DNA of 45,615 bases from Lachnospiraceae bacterium (lineage in GTDB: Bacteria > Bacillota > Clostridia > Lachnospirales > Lachnospiraceae), in NCBI GenBank assembly GCA_900757145.1, contig CAAEMT010000055.1, forward strand, positions 1 to 45,615, written 5' to 3'. The position numbers and the translations under genes were made by a program. Within the stretch, counting starts at the first letter, position 1. The number at the start of each line of letters is the position of its first letter. Positions 8,527 through 17,190 of the stretch are shown one piece after another. The notes beneath the pieces are model-generated. The model was not told the origin of the DNA and made no database searches. It was given only the letters and a program-made list of their open reading frames with translations.

Positions 8527-9408
8527 TTATATCTGACTTAAAATTTTTTCCGCAAGAGCTTTTCCCAGCTGCTCCGGATGCAGAATACTTCCCGACTCTT
8601 TTCCTTTATGAAGAATGCCTGTATTTTCATCAAAATACAGCGCGCAAAGCAGGAGTCTGTCGCCTTCTGTCTGCGCATACGCGCCGATAGGCGTACTGCA
8701 GTTTCCGCCAAGCGCGCATACAAAAGCACGTTCGGCTCTCGCACACAGCTCCGAGTCCGTGTCAGAGTATCCCGCAAGGTATGAATGATCCTCTCCCACT
8801 CTTCCCTGTACTGCCAGAATCGCCTGCCCGGCAGCAGGGATCATCTCCTCGGTCGAGAAATAGCGGCTGATCCTGTGCGTAAGTCCAAGACGATGAAGCC
8901 CTGCCGCCGCCAAAATCGTTGCGCCGTACTGCCTCTCGTCCAGTTTGCGAAGCCGCGTCTGTACATTTCCTCTGATCGGTTCAAAATACGCCTGCGGATA
9001 TAATTTCTGAAACTGAACCATCCTTCTTCTGCTCGAACAGCCTATCGGCTTTTTAAAATCTATCTCTGTCATTCCCTCTGGCAAAACGAGAACGTCACGC
9101 ACATCCTCCCTTTTCGAATATGCAATAAGCGGCAGCTCCTTTGGAAGCTCCATCGGTACATCCTTTAAGCTGTGTACCGATATATCTGAGCGTCCGTCGA
9201 GAAGCGCAACGTCAAGTTCTTTGACAAACAGCCCCTTGCCGCCTATTTTTTCAAGAGACTGATCCAAAATCTTATCTCCCGTTGTTTTCATGGTTAAAAT
9301 ACTGACTGAAAGAGAAGGAAAACTCTCCCTTATGTATGACTGCACCTGCTCTGACTGAATGACGGCAAGCGCACTGTCCCTGCTTCCGATCACGATCTTA
9401 TTTCGCAT
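8527..9408 (-). CDS. hemC: Hydroxymethylbilane synthase (porphobilinogen deaminase)
   Basis: A 293-residue protein starting MRNKIVIGSRDSALA. It contains the catalytic SLKDVP motif (Asp about 83), the arginine-rich CSSRRR stretch and the cysteine that carries the dipyrromethane cofactor (C237 in GGNCSTPIG). It polymerises four porphobilinogens into hydroxymethylbilane for the HemD domain next door. The frame is open for another 20 codons upstream, but an AAAGGAGG site sits four bases before the ATG at 9408 and that ATG gives the conserved start. It lies between hemA and cobA/hemD with gaps of 86 and 30 bases. Confidence 0.97.
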   Translation of the reverse strand: MRNKIVIGSRDSALAVIQSEQVQSYIRESFPSLSVSILTMKTTGDKILDQSLEKIGGKGLFVKELDVALLDGRSDISVHSLKDVPMELPKELPLIAYSKREDVRDVLVLPEGMTEIDFKKPIGCSSRRRMVQFQKLYPQAYFEPIRGNVQTRLRKLDERQYGATILAAAGLHRLGLTHRISRYFSTEEMIPAAGQAILAVQGRVGEDHSYLAGYSDTDSELCARAERAFVCALGGNCSTPIGAYAQTEGDRLLLCALYFDENTGILHKGKESGSILHPEQLGKALAEKILSQI

Positions 9409-9494
9409 ATGACCTCCTTTCTGCTCTGTGACATACTTCATTCCTCTGGCAGCAGAATCATCCTGCACGCCAAAATATTTGTACTGTTTTTATA

Positions 9495-10736
9495 CTAGTC
9501 TCTTTGTTCATCCCCATACAGCTTTTCAAGAACATCAAGACATTCTCTGAACGTACCAAGCGCCGCTCCATCGCGAAGACCAAACAGCATCTTATTGATT
9601 GTTTTGACAGCCGCCGCCTGAATATCGCCGCGAAGTACAGCTCTTTCTTTTTCGGACAATGGAAGCTTCTGAAGCTTTTTCACAAGTCGAAGGGTAAGAT
9701 CTTCTGCAGCCTGCTCCTTAATTTTTTGTATATGCGGAATCAAATCAGAACATTCGTACCAACTGTAAAAATCTGCGATCTGCTCACCGAAACTTTCCTT
9801 TGCCCTCTGGATGGCCTGTTTCTGGGCTTCACTGTGCGCTTCCGCGCGAAAACAGTCGATGTCATACAGTCTGACTTCCGGAATTTCTTTCACCCGTGGA
9901 TCGATGTCTCTTGGAACAGCCAGATCGATCAGTACAACTGGATGGCTGCATTCCTCTGCGACCTGTTCCTTCGTAAGCGTATAATTTGGACTGACCGTAG
10001 CGCTCACAACGAGATCACACTGTCCGAACAGCTCCATTCTGCACCCATAATCAATACGTGCACAGTCCTTGGGAATCTGAACGACACCGCTGCGGTACTG
10101 CCGGACCGTCACCGTCACATCTGCTCCCTGCTCCCTCAGAAGCGTAGCAGCAAGCTTTCCCATCACACCGTTTCCAATCACCAAACATTTTTTACCTGCA
10201 AAATCAAACCCTTCGTGCCGCAGTGTGTCAATCGCTGTATGCACGACAGACTGATCTGCCGGAGAGAGTTCTATCCCGGATGTTTTAATCTTTTTTGCCG
10301 CAGTCACTGCCTGCCTGAAAAGCGTCTCAAGTATATGATCCGTTGCATAATGCTCCCGCGAAAACGACAACGCCTCTCCTACCTGCGTGATAATCTGATC
10401 CTCGCCCAGAATTCTGGATTCCAGTCCGCTGGCCAGACAAAACAGATGATCGATCGCCTCCCTCTCTGTTCTCACGCTGAAGTACGGACGATATTCCTCC
10501 GATGGAAGCTGTCTGATGCTGCAGAGTAATTCTACCGGATCACACAAAAAATCATCGTCTGTACTCATCCACAGCTCCATACGGTTGCAGGTAGATAAAA
10601 TCACGCTTCCCCGGATTCCGGTCTGCTGCTTTAATTGCTGATAAGCCTCTGCCATCGCCTTTTTCGTAAAAGAAAACATCATTCGGATATCAATCTTCGC
10701 CACGCTGTGATCGATTCCGATCATCTGTATACTCAT
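9495..10736 (-). CDS. hemA: Glutamyl-tRNA reductase
   Basis: A 413-residue protein with the catalytic cysteine at about C50 in ILSTCNRMELW, followed by the NADPH-binding VIGNGVMGKLAATLL and the C-terminal dimerisation helices. It reduces glutamyl-tRNA(Glu) to glutamate-1-semialdehyde, committing glutamate to tetrapyrroles by the C5 pathway. The ATG at 10736 forms an ATGA overlap with the cbiK stop, so it is preferred over a start three codons earlier. It is the entry enzyme of this operon. A 70-80-base gap before hemC shows no clear terminator. Confidence 0.96.
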   Translation of the reverse strand: MSIQMIGIDHSVAKIDIRMMFSFTKKAMAEAYQQLKQQTGIRGSVILSTCNRMELWMSTDDDFLCDPVELLCSIRQLPSEEYRPYFSVRTEREAIDHLFCLASGLESRILGEDQIITQVGEALSFSREHYATDHILETLFRQAVTAAKKIKTSGIELSPADQSVVHTAIDTLRHEGFDFAGKKCLVIGNGVMGKLAATLLREQGADVTVTVRQYRSGVVQIPKDCARIDYGCRMELFGQCDLVVSATVSPNYTLTKEQVAEECSHPVVLIDLAVPRDIDPRVKEIPEVRLYDIDCFRAEAHSEAQKQAIQRAKESFGEQIADFYSWYECSDLIPHIQKIKEQAAEDLTLRLVKKLQKLPLSEKERAVLRGDIQAAAVKTINKMLFGLRDGAALGTFRECLDVLEKLYGDEQRD

Positions 10737-11599
10737 ACGCCACATCCTTCCCTGAGAGTATTCCCGATATCTGCTGTGCGAAGGAAATCTGTATCAGTAT
10801 CTTTTATCAGCTCCAGAGCTTTCTCTGAGTCTGCCACATGATCAAGGAACATTCTTCTGATTCCCTCATACTCTCCAAGTCCTGTTAAGATACACTCTGT
10901 CTCATATCCCGCCTCTTCCATCCGGCATTTCCATGAGTCTCTATTTCCTCCGGCAAGATCATTGAGTGCGTGATCTCCCGCAACAATCATAAAAGGCGCA
11001 AGCAGCACTCTATTCGGATGTATTTTTTCCACACGCTTTAGAAGAGTCTCAAAATCAGGATATGCTTCTACTGTTCCCAAAAATATGTTTTCATACCCAT
11101 AGTCCTTAAACTGCTGATCGAGCGCAGCATATACAGAATTCGCAAAGTGCTCCGTGCCATGCCCCATCAAAACGAGAGCTTCTCCATCAGTCGGCGCAAG
11201 CTCGGCAGCTACACATTCGATTGCGCACTTGTGATCCCTCTGCGTCGTAAGCAGAGGACTTCCTGCTACGATATGTGCAAATCGTCCGCGATAAGCTTGA
11301 AGCTGCGCCTCCATCCTGTCGTTTTCAATCCCGTTTAATACGTGTGTTGGCTGTACGATCACATCGGTAATCCCATCAAGAATCATCTGCTGCATCGCTT
11401 CCGCCACATCAGGTATCACTACTGCGTCGCGTTTGAGAATTTTTTTTCGTACCATCGCACTTGTCCATGCGCGGTATACTCTGTACTGCGGATACTCATT
11501 TCTAATACGATCTTCTATCGCATCAAGCGTCTTTTTTCTCGTATCCTCATAACTCGTTCCGAAACTGACTACGAGGATCGCTTTTTTTGTATATTCCAC
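10733..11599 (-). CDS. cbiK: Sirohydrochlorin cobaltochelatase (CbiK type)
   Basis: A 288-residue protein of the CbiK chelatase family. The start VVSFGTSYEDTRKKTL, the first catalytic His (about H147 in LMGHGTEH) and the second (about H210 in FMIVAGDHALNDLAG) are typical. CbiK inserts Co2+ into sirohydrochlorin in the anaerobic cobalamin pathway and can also insert iron in vitro. The start is taken as GTG at 11599: an AAAGGA site lies about nine bases ahead of it, while the ATG 11 codons upstream has no such site. It is the first gene of the operon. No strong promoter is visible in the 60 bases before it (only a TATAAG-like element near 11618), and no cobalamin riboswitch boxes were seen. Confidence 0.93.
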   Translation of the reverse strand: MEYTKKAILVVSFGTSYEDTRKKTLDAIEDRIRNEYPQYRVYRAWTSAMVRKKILKRDAVVIPDVAEAMQQMILDGITDVIVQPTHVLNGIENDRMEAQLQAYRGRFAHIVAGSPLLTTQRDHKCAIECVAAELAPTDGEALVLMGHGTEHFANSVYAALDQQFKDYGYENIFLGTVEAYPDFETLLKRVEKIHPNRVLLAPFMIVAGDHALNDLAGGNRDSWKCRMEEAGYETECILTGLGEYEGIRRMFLDHVADSEKALELIKDTDTDFLRTADIGNTLREGCGV

Positions 11600-11656
11600 A
11601 AGCTCGATTCCTTTCTTATATGAAACTGTCAAATAGAAAAACTTTTCTGTTAAAGT

Positions 11657-11703
11657 GAAAAAAGAGTATCCGTCAAGCCCTCGTATGACTTCTGGATACT
11701 CTT
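11657..11703 (-). terminator. Rho-independent terminator after tRNA-Leu
   Basis: Ten-base arms at 11662-11671 and 11694-11703 are perfectly complementary (AAGAGTATCC and its complement) with a 22-base loop. On the minus strand the second arm runs into six Ts. It lies five bases past the tRNA 3' end, so it ends the tRNA transcript and separates it from the cbiK-hem operon. Confidence 0.85.
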
Positions 11704-11708
11704 AGCAA

Positions 11709-11790
11709 TGCCGCTGGCCGGACTCGAACCGGCACGGTGTTACCCGCTTGATTTTGAGTCAAGTGCGTCTGCCAATTCCGCCACAGCGGC
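11709..11790 (-). tRNA. tRNA-Leu (anticodon CAA)
   Basis: The minus strand folds as a leucine tRNA. Acceptor arms GCCGCTG and CAGCGGC are complementary, followed by discriminator A. The anticodon stem CTTGA/TCAAG holds the loop CTCAAAA with anticodon CAA at its centre. There is a long variable arm and a T arm with GGTTCGAGTCC. It reads UUG. The 3' CCA is not encoded. It has its own promoter and terminator and is a separate transcription unit between the tetrapyrrole operon and the transporter operon. Confidence 0.97.
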
Positions 11791-11818
11791 ATTCCGCGAC
11801 TGCATTCGCACTTCACAT

Positions 11819-11847
11819 ATCTTATCATAATTTTTTACTGGATGCAA
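11819..11847 (-). promoter_or_regulatory. Promoter for tRNA-Leu
   Basis: On the minus strand TTGCAT (11842-11847), a 17-base spacer and TAAGAT (11819-11824), preceded by TGA as an extended -10. It lies about 30 bases before the tRNA 5' end. Confidence 0.7.
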
Positions 11848-11884
11848 GCAATTTTTATTAAGATTTACATATTTTTATTACCAT

Positions 11885-12493
11885 TCAGTCAAAATACCGT
11901 CTATTCCGTTCCAGAACCTGCAGCTTTCCATGTTCGAGAAGTAGTCTGGACACAGCACAGTTTTCCATTTCCTCTTTCCAGAAATCTTTTAAACAAATAC
12001 CGCACAACGGATCCAGAATACTGCGGTTCAACGCACCATGAGCGACAATAAGAATGGCACGATACTGATTCTCCAGCGGAAAAATACATTCTTGTATAAA
12101 CGCTTTGCTGCGTGCAAATAATTCTTCAAAAGATTCTCCTCCCTTTGGAGGACAATACTGATCCGGATGCTCAAAAAAATTATAACAGGAATCTTTCGGA
12201 TTTCTTTTTATTTCTGAAATAAAGGCTCCTTCTCTCACACCAAAACCGATTTCCATCAGTCGCGCATCCTGATACAGCGGAATTTTGCGTTCTCCGATCA
12301 TAATTTTTGCTGTTTCTTCTGCCCGTATAAGCGGTGAGCAAAATGCTGCGTCAAGCGGAATGTGTTCAAGCGCCTTACCAGTGCGCAAAGCAGCCTCTCT
12401 TCCATACGCATTCAGCCGATTATCCGCCTGTCCCTGAATGCGTCCTTCTTTATTCCAGTCTGTTTCTCCATGCCTTGTCAAATATATAAACAT
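11885..12493 (-). CDS. Histidine phosphatase (phosphoglycerate mutase-like) family protein
   Basis: A 202-residue protein with the RHG signature at its N-terminus (YLTRHGETDWNKEGRIQG, His about 8), the second motif FCSPLIRAEETAKI and a later catalytic His in VAHGALNRSIL. These enzymes remove phosphate through a phospho-histidine; members include GpmB-like phosphatases and CobC. The substrate is not evident. CobC (alpha-ribazole phosphatase) is possible because a corrinoid-pathway operon is near. However, this gene lies 17 bases after the phosphodiesterase-like gene in a different operon, so a role in dephosphorylating an imported phospho-compound fits better. A GGGGGAGGAG site precedes the ATG. 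No terminator was seen between its stop and the tRNA. Confidence 0.85.
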   Translation of the reverse strand: MFIYLTRHGETDWNKEGRIQGQADNRLNAYGREAALRTGKALEHIPLDAAFCSPLIRAEETAKIMIGERKIPLYQDARLMEIGFGVREGAFISEIKRNPKDSCYNFFEHPDQYCPPKGGESFEELFARSKAFIQECIFPLENQYRAILIVAHGALNRSILDPLCGICLKDFWKEEMENCAVSRLLLEHGKLQVLERNRRYFD

Positions 12494-12510
12494 CTGCTCC
12501 TCCCCCTTCT

Positions 12511-13833
12511 TTATTTTAAAAATACATCCATCGCCTTTCCATCAGCGCACGGCAATACAACACCTAAAAGTTTCGCATATGTCGGCGCCTCATCTACAAT
12601 CAAACCTCGCTCAATCACCATATTTTCAGCAAAATCAGGACCTTTCGCTGCGAATACCGGCTGCGGTCCGTATTCCGGCAAATATCCATGTGTAGCCTTC
12701 CCGAAACGATAATCCGAAATATCCAATTTCTGTACAAGAGATCCTACTGCCTGATCGCCAAAAGAAGTATATCCATCACTCTCAATCACAAAACTGAATC
12801 TGCCGCTTAAATGTTCTTTTGCCTCTATTTCCGCTCTGGTAAAAACCTCTCCAATTCCGTAGACACCCTCTTTTTTTAATTCCAACAGATACTGATATAT
12901 CTCCCGTTCCAATCCTGAATCTTTTGGATCATTCAGATAGACTAAAGCTGACATTGCATTAGAAAAACTGAAAGCACGCCATGAGGTCACTTCTCCCTGA
13001 TCTCCGGTATGAATATATCCATGTTTTGCAAGCAGTACATTTAGATTAATCACACGACAGATCTCTCTCTGCCCATGATCGCTGACTAAAACTATATTTG
13101 TTTTTTCTGCATTTCCTCTGCTCTCATATGCTTTCATCAGCTTTCCAATATATTGATCCAAATTTCCTATCGCCTGATCAATCCAGGGACCGAACACTCC
13201 ATGTGCATGACGAAAAGAATCAAAAGAACCTGTATGTACAAACATAATATCCGGATTTTTTTCCCTGATCACATCACACGCTACCTGTATGATAAACTCA
13301 TCCACCTGAGGCCACTGCATAAAATTCTTTTTTCCGCCTCGTTCATATCCTTTTGGAAGGTAACAAGCATTCTTTTCAATAAGATCCAGCATTTCTTCAC
13401 TGGAACCGGCATCCCGAAAGCTGCTTCTTAGTGTATCTCCCGAATTCGGCATCCAATACTCGGCCATCAGCCAGTCTATATTTTTATTTCCGGCAGTTCC
13501 TGGCCAAGAAACAGCTCCCGTTGTATAGCCCGCTTTCTTCGCAGCTTCAAACAGATCCGGCACCCGGCATCCTTCGCCAAACCAAAGCCAGTTCTGATCC
13601 TTATTATCTGTTGTGAACCTAAAATTACTCGTTAAGCCATGTGTTCCCGCATAGCATCCTGTAATCATAGAAATATGTGCCGGATACGTAACAGACGGAT
13701 AGATAGTTTTCATTCCCCCTGTTACCTCGCAGCCGTGTTCCAGATATTTTTGATAATTTGGTAATTTTTTCAGCTCCGCAAGATCTTCACAGACCATTGC
13801 ATCTGCTGAAATCACAAGTAACTTTTTCTTCAT
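12511..13833 (-). CDS. Alkaline-phosphatase-superfamily phosphodiesterase/pyrophosphatase (NPP-like)
   Basis: A 440-residue protein without a signal peptide, so cytoplasmic. It begins LLVISADAM (first metal Asp about 10) and has the nucleophile region YPSVTYPAHISMITG, where a Thr is in the position of the attacking residue. The metal-binding segments HTGSFDSFRHAHG and VSDHGQ follow, the layout of nucleotide pyrophosphatase/phosphodiesterase-type enzymes. It is expected to split a phosphodiester or pyrophosphate. It lies 109 bases after the binding-protein gene, beyond a strong hairpin, and just before the histidine phosphatase, suggesting that an imported ligand carrying a phosphodiester is processed in two steps. 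The substrate is unknown; glycerophosphodiesters and nucleotides are both possible. Confidence 0.85.
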   Translation of the reverse strand: MKKKLLVISADAMVCEDLAELKKLPNYQKYLEHGCEVTGGMKTIYPSVTYPAHISMITGCYAGTHGLTSNFRFTTDNKDQNWLWFGEGCRVPDLFEAAKKAGYTTGAVSWPGTAGNKNIDWLMAEYWMPNSGDTLRSSFRDAGSSEEMLDLIEKNACYLPKGYERGGKKNFMQWPQVDEFIIQVACDVIREKNPDIMFVHTGSFDSFRHAHGVFGPWIDQAIGNLDQYIGKLMKAYESRGNAEKTNIVLVSDHGQREICRVINLNVLLAKHGYIHTGDQGEVTSWRAFSFSNAMSALVYLNDPKDSGLEREIYQYLLELKKEGVYGIGEVFTRAEIEAKEHLSGRFSFVIESDGYTSFGDQAVGSLVQKLDISDYRFGKATHGYLPEYGPQPVFAAKGPDFAENMVIERGLIVDEAPTYAKLLGVVLPCADGKAMDVFLK

Positions 13834-13860
13834 GGCACTCAGTTACACTCCTTTTTTGCA

Positions 13861-13909
13861 AAACAGGCAGGTTTGCCTCAGCTGATTCCGCCTGCACCCC
13901 TGCCTGTTT
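13861..13909 (-). terminator. Intercistronic hairpin (attenuator or mRNA-stabilising) after the binding-protein gene
   Basis: Arms 13861-13871 and 13899-13909 are perfect 11-base complements (AAACAGGCAGG) with a 27-base loop. On the minus strand only four Ts follow, then the phosphatase ribosome site. It probably lowers read-through or protects the upstream mRNA, giving more binding protein than enzyme. Confidence 0.65.
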
Positions 13910-13942
13910 CTATCGCCTGATCTTCAGTTTTTAAAATCCAGC

Positions 13943-15295
13943 TTATGAATTTGACGCATTATACAGTTCGATCGCCTCCTGAATCGTTTCCTGTGCAATC
14001 TGAATCACTTCATCAATATCTGCCTCCGGGTCATTTGCCACAGTTTCAATTGCCAGATTATTCGCCTGCTTCATTTCATTAGAGATCGGAATATACGGGT
14101 TGACAGCAGAATCATCGGAAGCCTCCAGTGAATCATATACAGAAGACACCGCCGGAAATACATTAGATACGTATTCCTGATATACCGAACTGTCAAATGC
14201 TTCTTTGTTCGGAGCAAGATATCCTGTCTTTGTTGCAAAAAAGGCTGCCTGATCCCCTGTGCTTGCGTATTTAATAAATTCGTATGCGCCCTGCATCTGC
14301 GCTTCATTTCCATTATTTCCAATATAGGTTCCTGTTCCTCCAGCAGGCTCTCCTGTTCTCATCCCGTCATCTGTAGCAGAGATCATCGGAATAATACCTA
14401 CTTCAAAATTCCCGCCTACGGAATCTAATACTTTCGTTGTCATAGAAACAACTCCCATCATCATCGCACAGTCACCGGATGCAAGCTGCGGAATAATTTC
14501 CGCCTGATAATCAGAGCCGTACGGTACACACAGCTTTTCTGCATGAAGTTTCTGATATACACTCAGCATATTTGAGATTGCCTGATGTACTTTTTCATCG
14601 TTCTCATATAAGCACTCAGTAATCTGTTCACTTCCAATACCATTATTATTGTTATATGCTTGAATACCTTCTCGTCCGAGTGCTGCATTAAAGTAGAATC
14701 CATCCGGATGGAAGCCAATTCCATACGTTGTATATTCTCCTTCTACCAGTGTCTGACAAGCTTCATACAGATCTGTATAGCTTAAAATGTCAGCCGGATC
14801 GATTCCTGCTTCTTTTAGCATATCTGCATTGTAATAAATACCCGGATAGCTATACCCTATTGGATAACCGATCTGGTTTCCTTCATTATCGCAATATGCT
14901 GTACGGATAGCATCCCAAGTATCTGTAAGTTCCGGCCACCCTTCTTTATCCTGATCGATATAGTTCTGAATTGGCACACAGTAGTCTGCATTCGCATACA
15001 TCGCTACATTTTCTACTGCGCCTGAAAATAATGCCGGAAGATCTTCTTTCGCAGTCGACTGGATCTTTGCATTCATCTCGTCTTGCTTTCCCTGATATTC
15101 AATTGTTACATGATACTCATTCTGACTGCTGTTAAAAGAATCAATAACAGTCTGCAGGTACTCGATATTACTGTCTCCAAAATAAGTCCACCACACAATC
15201 TCTTCCGGCGCAGCAGCCATAGCTGTTGTTCCGCAACCAACAGCAAGACCTGTAGAAATAACACCTGCAAGCATCGATACAACTTTCTTCTTCAT
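13943..15295 (-). CDS. ABC transporter substrate-binding protein, UgpB-like
   Basis: A 450-residue extracellular solute-binding protein of the sugar (family 1) type. The N-terminus has a signal sequence with a Cys at about 21 (LAVGC, an imperfect lipobox) and an AMA-A site just after, so either a lipoprotein or a cleaved secreted form is possible. The mature part begins EEIVWWTYFGDSN. It ends with KTGYLAPNKEAF, which resembles the QKTGYLP element of glycerol-3-phosphate binding protein UgpB. It lies after both permease genes, and the two phosphate-processing enzymes that follow support a phosphorylated ligand such as glycerol phosphate or a glycerophosphodiester. Ligand identity is an inference; a plain oligosaccharide cannot be excluded. 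Confidence 0.88.
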   Translation of the reverse strand: MKKKVVSMLAGVISTGLAVGCGTTAMAAAPEEIVWWTYFGDSNIEYLQTVIDSFNSSQNEYHVTIEYQGKQDEMNAKIQSTAKEDLPALFSGAVENVAMYANADYCVPIQNYIDQDKEGWPELTDTWDAIRTAYCDNEGNQIGYPIGYSYPGIYYNADMLKEAGIDPADILSYTDLYEACQTLVEGEYTTYGIGFHPDGFYFNAALGREGIQAYNNNNGIGSEQITECLYENDEKVHQAISNMLSVYQKLHAEKLCVPYGSDYQAEIIPQLASGDCAMMMGVVSMTTKVLDSVGGNFEVGIIPMISATDDGMRTGEPAGGTGTYIGNNGNEAQMQGAYEFIKYASTGDQAAFFATKTGYLAPNKEAFDSSVYQEYVSNVFPAVSSVYDSLEASDDSAVNPYIPISNEMKQANNLAIETVANDPEADIDEVIQIAQETIQEAIELYNASNS

Positions 15296-15393
15296 AAATT
15301 TTACACACCTTTCTTTTTTCCAAATTTTAAACTCTATCTATCTTTTTGATAAACGTACAAATGTACGGAGTTTATGACTTTCCAAAGGAAACA

Positions 15394-16227
15394 TCAACCT
15401 TTCACTCCCCCTGCAGTCATTCCCTTGATAATGTAGTCCTGTCCGATAATATAGATCAGTACAGAAGGAATGATCGCTACTACTGCTCCCGCCAGAATAT
15501 TTCCATAATTTATAATATCTCCTGTCACAAGCATTGAGATCCCAATCTGAACAGTGCGCATCTGATCTGTATTCGTTACCAGAAGCGGCCAAAAAAACTG
15601 ATTGTATATCTGAACAAACAGATATATTGTCAATGATGTAATTGTCGGCAAAGATAACGGCATTACAATATGTACCAGAAATTTGACATCGCTGCATCCA
15701 TCCATTACAGCAGCCTCCCGATAATCTTTCGGAAGTGTCAGGAAATACTGCCTCATCAAGAAAATAGCTGTTCCGGAAATAAGCGACGGAAGCACCAGAC
15801 CTGCATACGTATTTGTCAAATGCAGATTCTGTATCGTTGTGTAATTTGTAATAACTACCACCTCTCCAGGTATAATTGTTGTCATCAGCATGATCGTAAA
15901 TAAGAGTTTTTTGAATGGAAATTCAAAGAACACGAGTCCATACGCCGCCATGCAGGAAAGAACAATCTGCGAAAAGATAGCCAGCACACATACAATCGCC
16001 GAATTTTTCAAATAACTAAACAGTGGAACTCTCGAAAATACATCCCAATAATTCTCTAATGTGGGAGACTGGGAAATCAATCTAAGAGGATAACTCCCCA
16101 GCTCCTGCTCACTCTGAAAAGAAAAACAGATTCCGATGATCAGCGGAGAAATAAACAAGAGTCCCACTGCTGTCTTTATCGCAAATGCGGATGCCGCTTT
16201 GACTTTTCTTTTTGTTTTCATATTCAT
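15394..16227 (-). CDS. ABC transporter permease, MalG/UgpE type
   Basis: About 277 residues with six predicted membrane helices and the cytoplasmic EAA loop DYREAAVMDGCSDVKFLVHIVMPLSLP, which docks the ATPase. The frame is open upstream, but the ATG at 16227 makes an ATGA overlap with the upstream permease stop and gives the normal length, so it is preferred. It is one half of a CUT1-type sugar or sugar-phosphate importer. No ATPase gene is in the operon; such systems often borrow a shared MsmX-type ATPase. A short hairpin (CGTAC/GTACG) lies downstream before the binding-protein gene. Confidence 0.93.
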   Translation of the reverse strand: MNMKTKRKVKAASAFAIKTAVGLLFISPLIIGICFSFQSEQELGSYPLRLISQSPTLENYWDVFSRVPLFSYLKNSAIVCVLAIFSQIVLSCMAAYGLVFFEFPFKKLLFTIMLMTTIIPGEVVVITNYTTIQNLHLTNTYAGLVLPSLISGTAIFLMRQYFLTLPKDYREAAVMDGCSDVKFLVHIVMPLSLPTITSLTIYLFVQIYNQFFWPLLVTNTDQMRTVQIGISMLVTGDIINYGNILAGAVVAIIPSVLIYIIGQDYIIKGMTAGGVKG

Positions 16228-17120
16228 TGATAATGTACCATCCTTTTTTCCAGAGTAAACTGAATTGTTGTCACTATAAATATCAGGAGGAACAGAAAAA
16301 TCGCCTGAACACATGCTGTCTCAAATCTTCCGTTTATAATCGCATTTTCGTAAATATTGTAAATCAGATTCTTGGTTCCGTTTGCCGGTCCCCCTCCTGT
16401 AAGGAGCCGGATCTGAGCAAAACTCTGAAAGGAACTTGCTATGTTCAAAAATAAAACAAAAAACAGTTGCGGTGATGCCATCGGAATCAGAATTCTTCTA
16501 ATTCTGGTCAGCGGTCCTGCACCATCGATCCAGGCACTCTCCAATACATCCTCAGGAACATTCCGAAAACCTACCAGTAAAAAAATAAAGCTGACTCCTA
16601 TATGCATCCAGATCGTCATTCCGCAGACAGCCCACAGAGCATACGGCATTTCCGTTGTCCATCCGATAGAGGCGTTTCCCAACAAATTGTTCAGAAGTCC
16701 ATTCTTCTGTCGATAAATGAACAAAAAAATAGCTGCTGCCGGAGAAGAAGCAATCGCCATAGGAAGCGCATACATCGTTTGATATAACTTAGAAAAACGA
16801 ACTTTCTTTACCGCTAGAAGTGCAAAAATCAATGCAATACCAAAGGTAAAGATCAGATTAACCAGCGCCATTTCTAAAGTAACCTGTACAGTCTTCCAAA
16901 AGGAACTTTTACTTAGTACCCTTATCCAATTTGAAAGGCCTGCCCATTTTGCAAAATTCCCGCTTTTATCCGTAAGGGAAAACGATAAGAAAACTGCTTT
17001 CAGAAAAGGATAAAAATTAAACACAAAAAACAGCAGCATGGATGGAAAGATTAAAATATAGGGCAGCGGTGAAATCTTTTTTCTTCTGCTATACGTTTTT
17101 ATTACATTTTTACTCTTCAT
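16224..17120 (-). CDS. ABC transporter permease, MalF/UgpA type
   Basis: About 298 residues with six predicted membrane helices, starting near PLPYILIFPSMLLFFVF, and the EAA loop DVLESAWIDGAGPLTRIRRILIPMASP. It pairs with the downstream MalG-type permease, with an ATGA overlap. The ATG at 17120 is chosen over a GTG four codons upstream that falls within the GGAGGAG ribosome site. It is the first gene of the importer operon. Its base composition, and that of the next genes, is visibly richer in A+T than the tetrapyrrole operon, which may point to separate ancestry. Confidence 0.92.
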   Translation of the reverse strand: MKSKNVIKTYSRRKKISPLPYILIFPSMLLFFVFNFYPFLKAVFLSFSLTDKSGNFAKWAGLSNWIRVLSKSSFWKTVQVTLEMALVNLIFTFGIALIFALLAVKKVRFSKLYQTMYALPMAIASSPAAAIFLFIYRQKNGLLNNLLGNASIGWTTEMPYALWAVCGMTIWMHIGVSFIFLLVGFRNVPEDVLESAWIDGAGPLTRIRRILIPMASPQLFFVLFLNIASSFQSFAQIRLLTGGGPANGTKNLIYNIYENAIINGRFETACVQAIFLFLLIFIVTTIQFTLEKRMVHYQ

Positions 17121-17190
17121 GATTCTTTCCACTCCTCCGGCGCCCGTTACGCCAACCTCTGCATCGGTCTGTCTTACTTAATTTTTTCAC

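Noticed and set aside
11600..11708. Cobalamin riboswitch upstream of cbiK
   Set aside because: Only about 60 bases separate the tRNA terminator from the cbiK start, too short for the riboswitch, and no B12-box was seen.
11709..11884. tRNA-Leu as an integration site for the A+T-rich importer block
   Set aside because: The block lies on the 5' side of the tRNA, whereas most integrations use the 3' end. There is no integrase gene and I saw no second copy of the tRNA 3' end near 17.2 kb.
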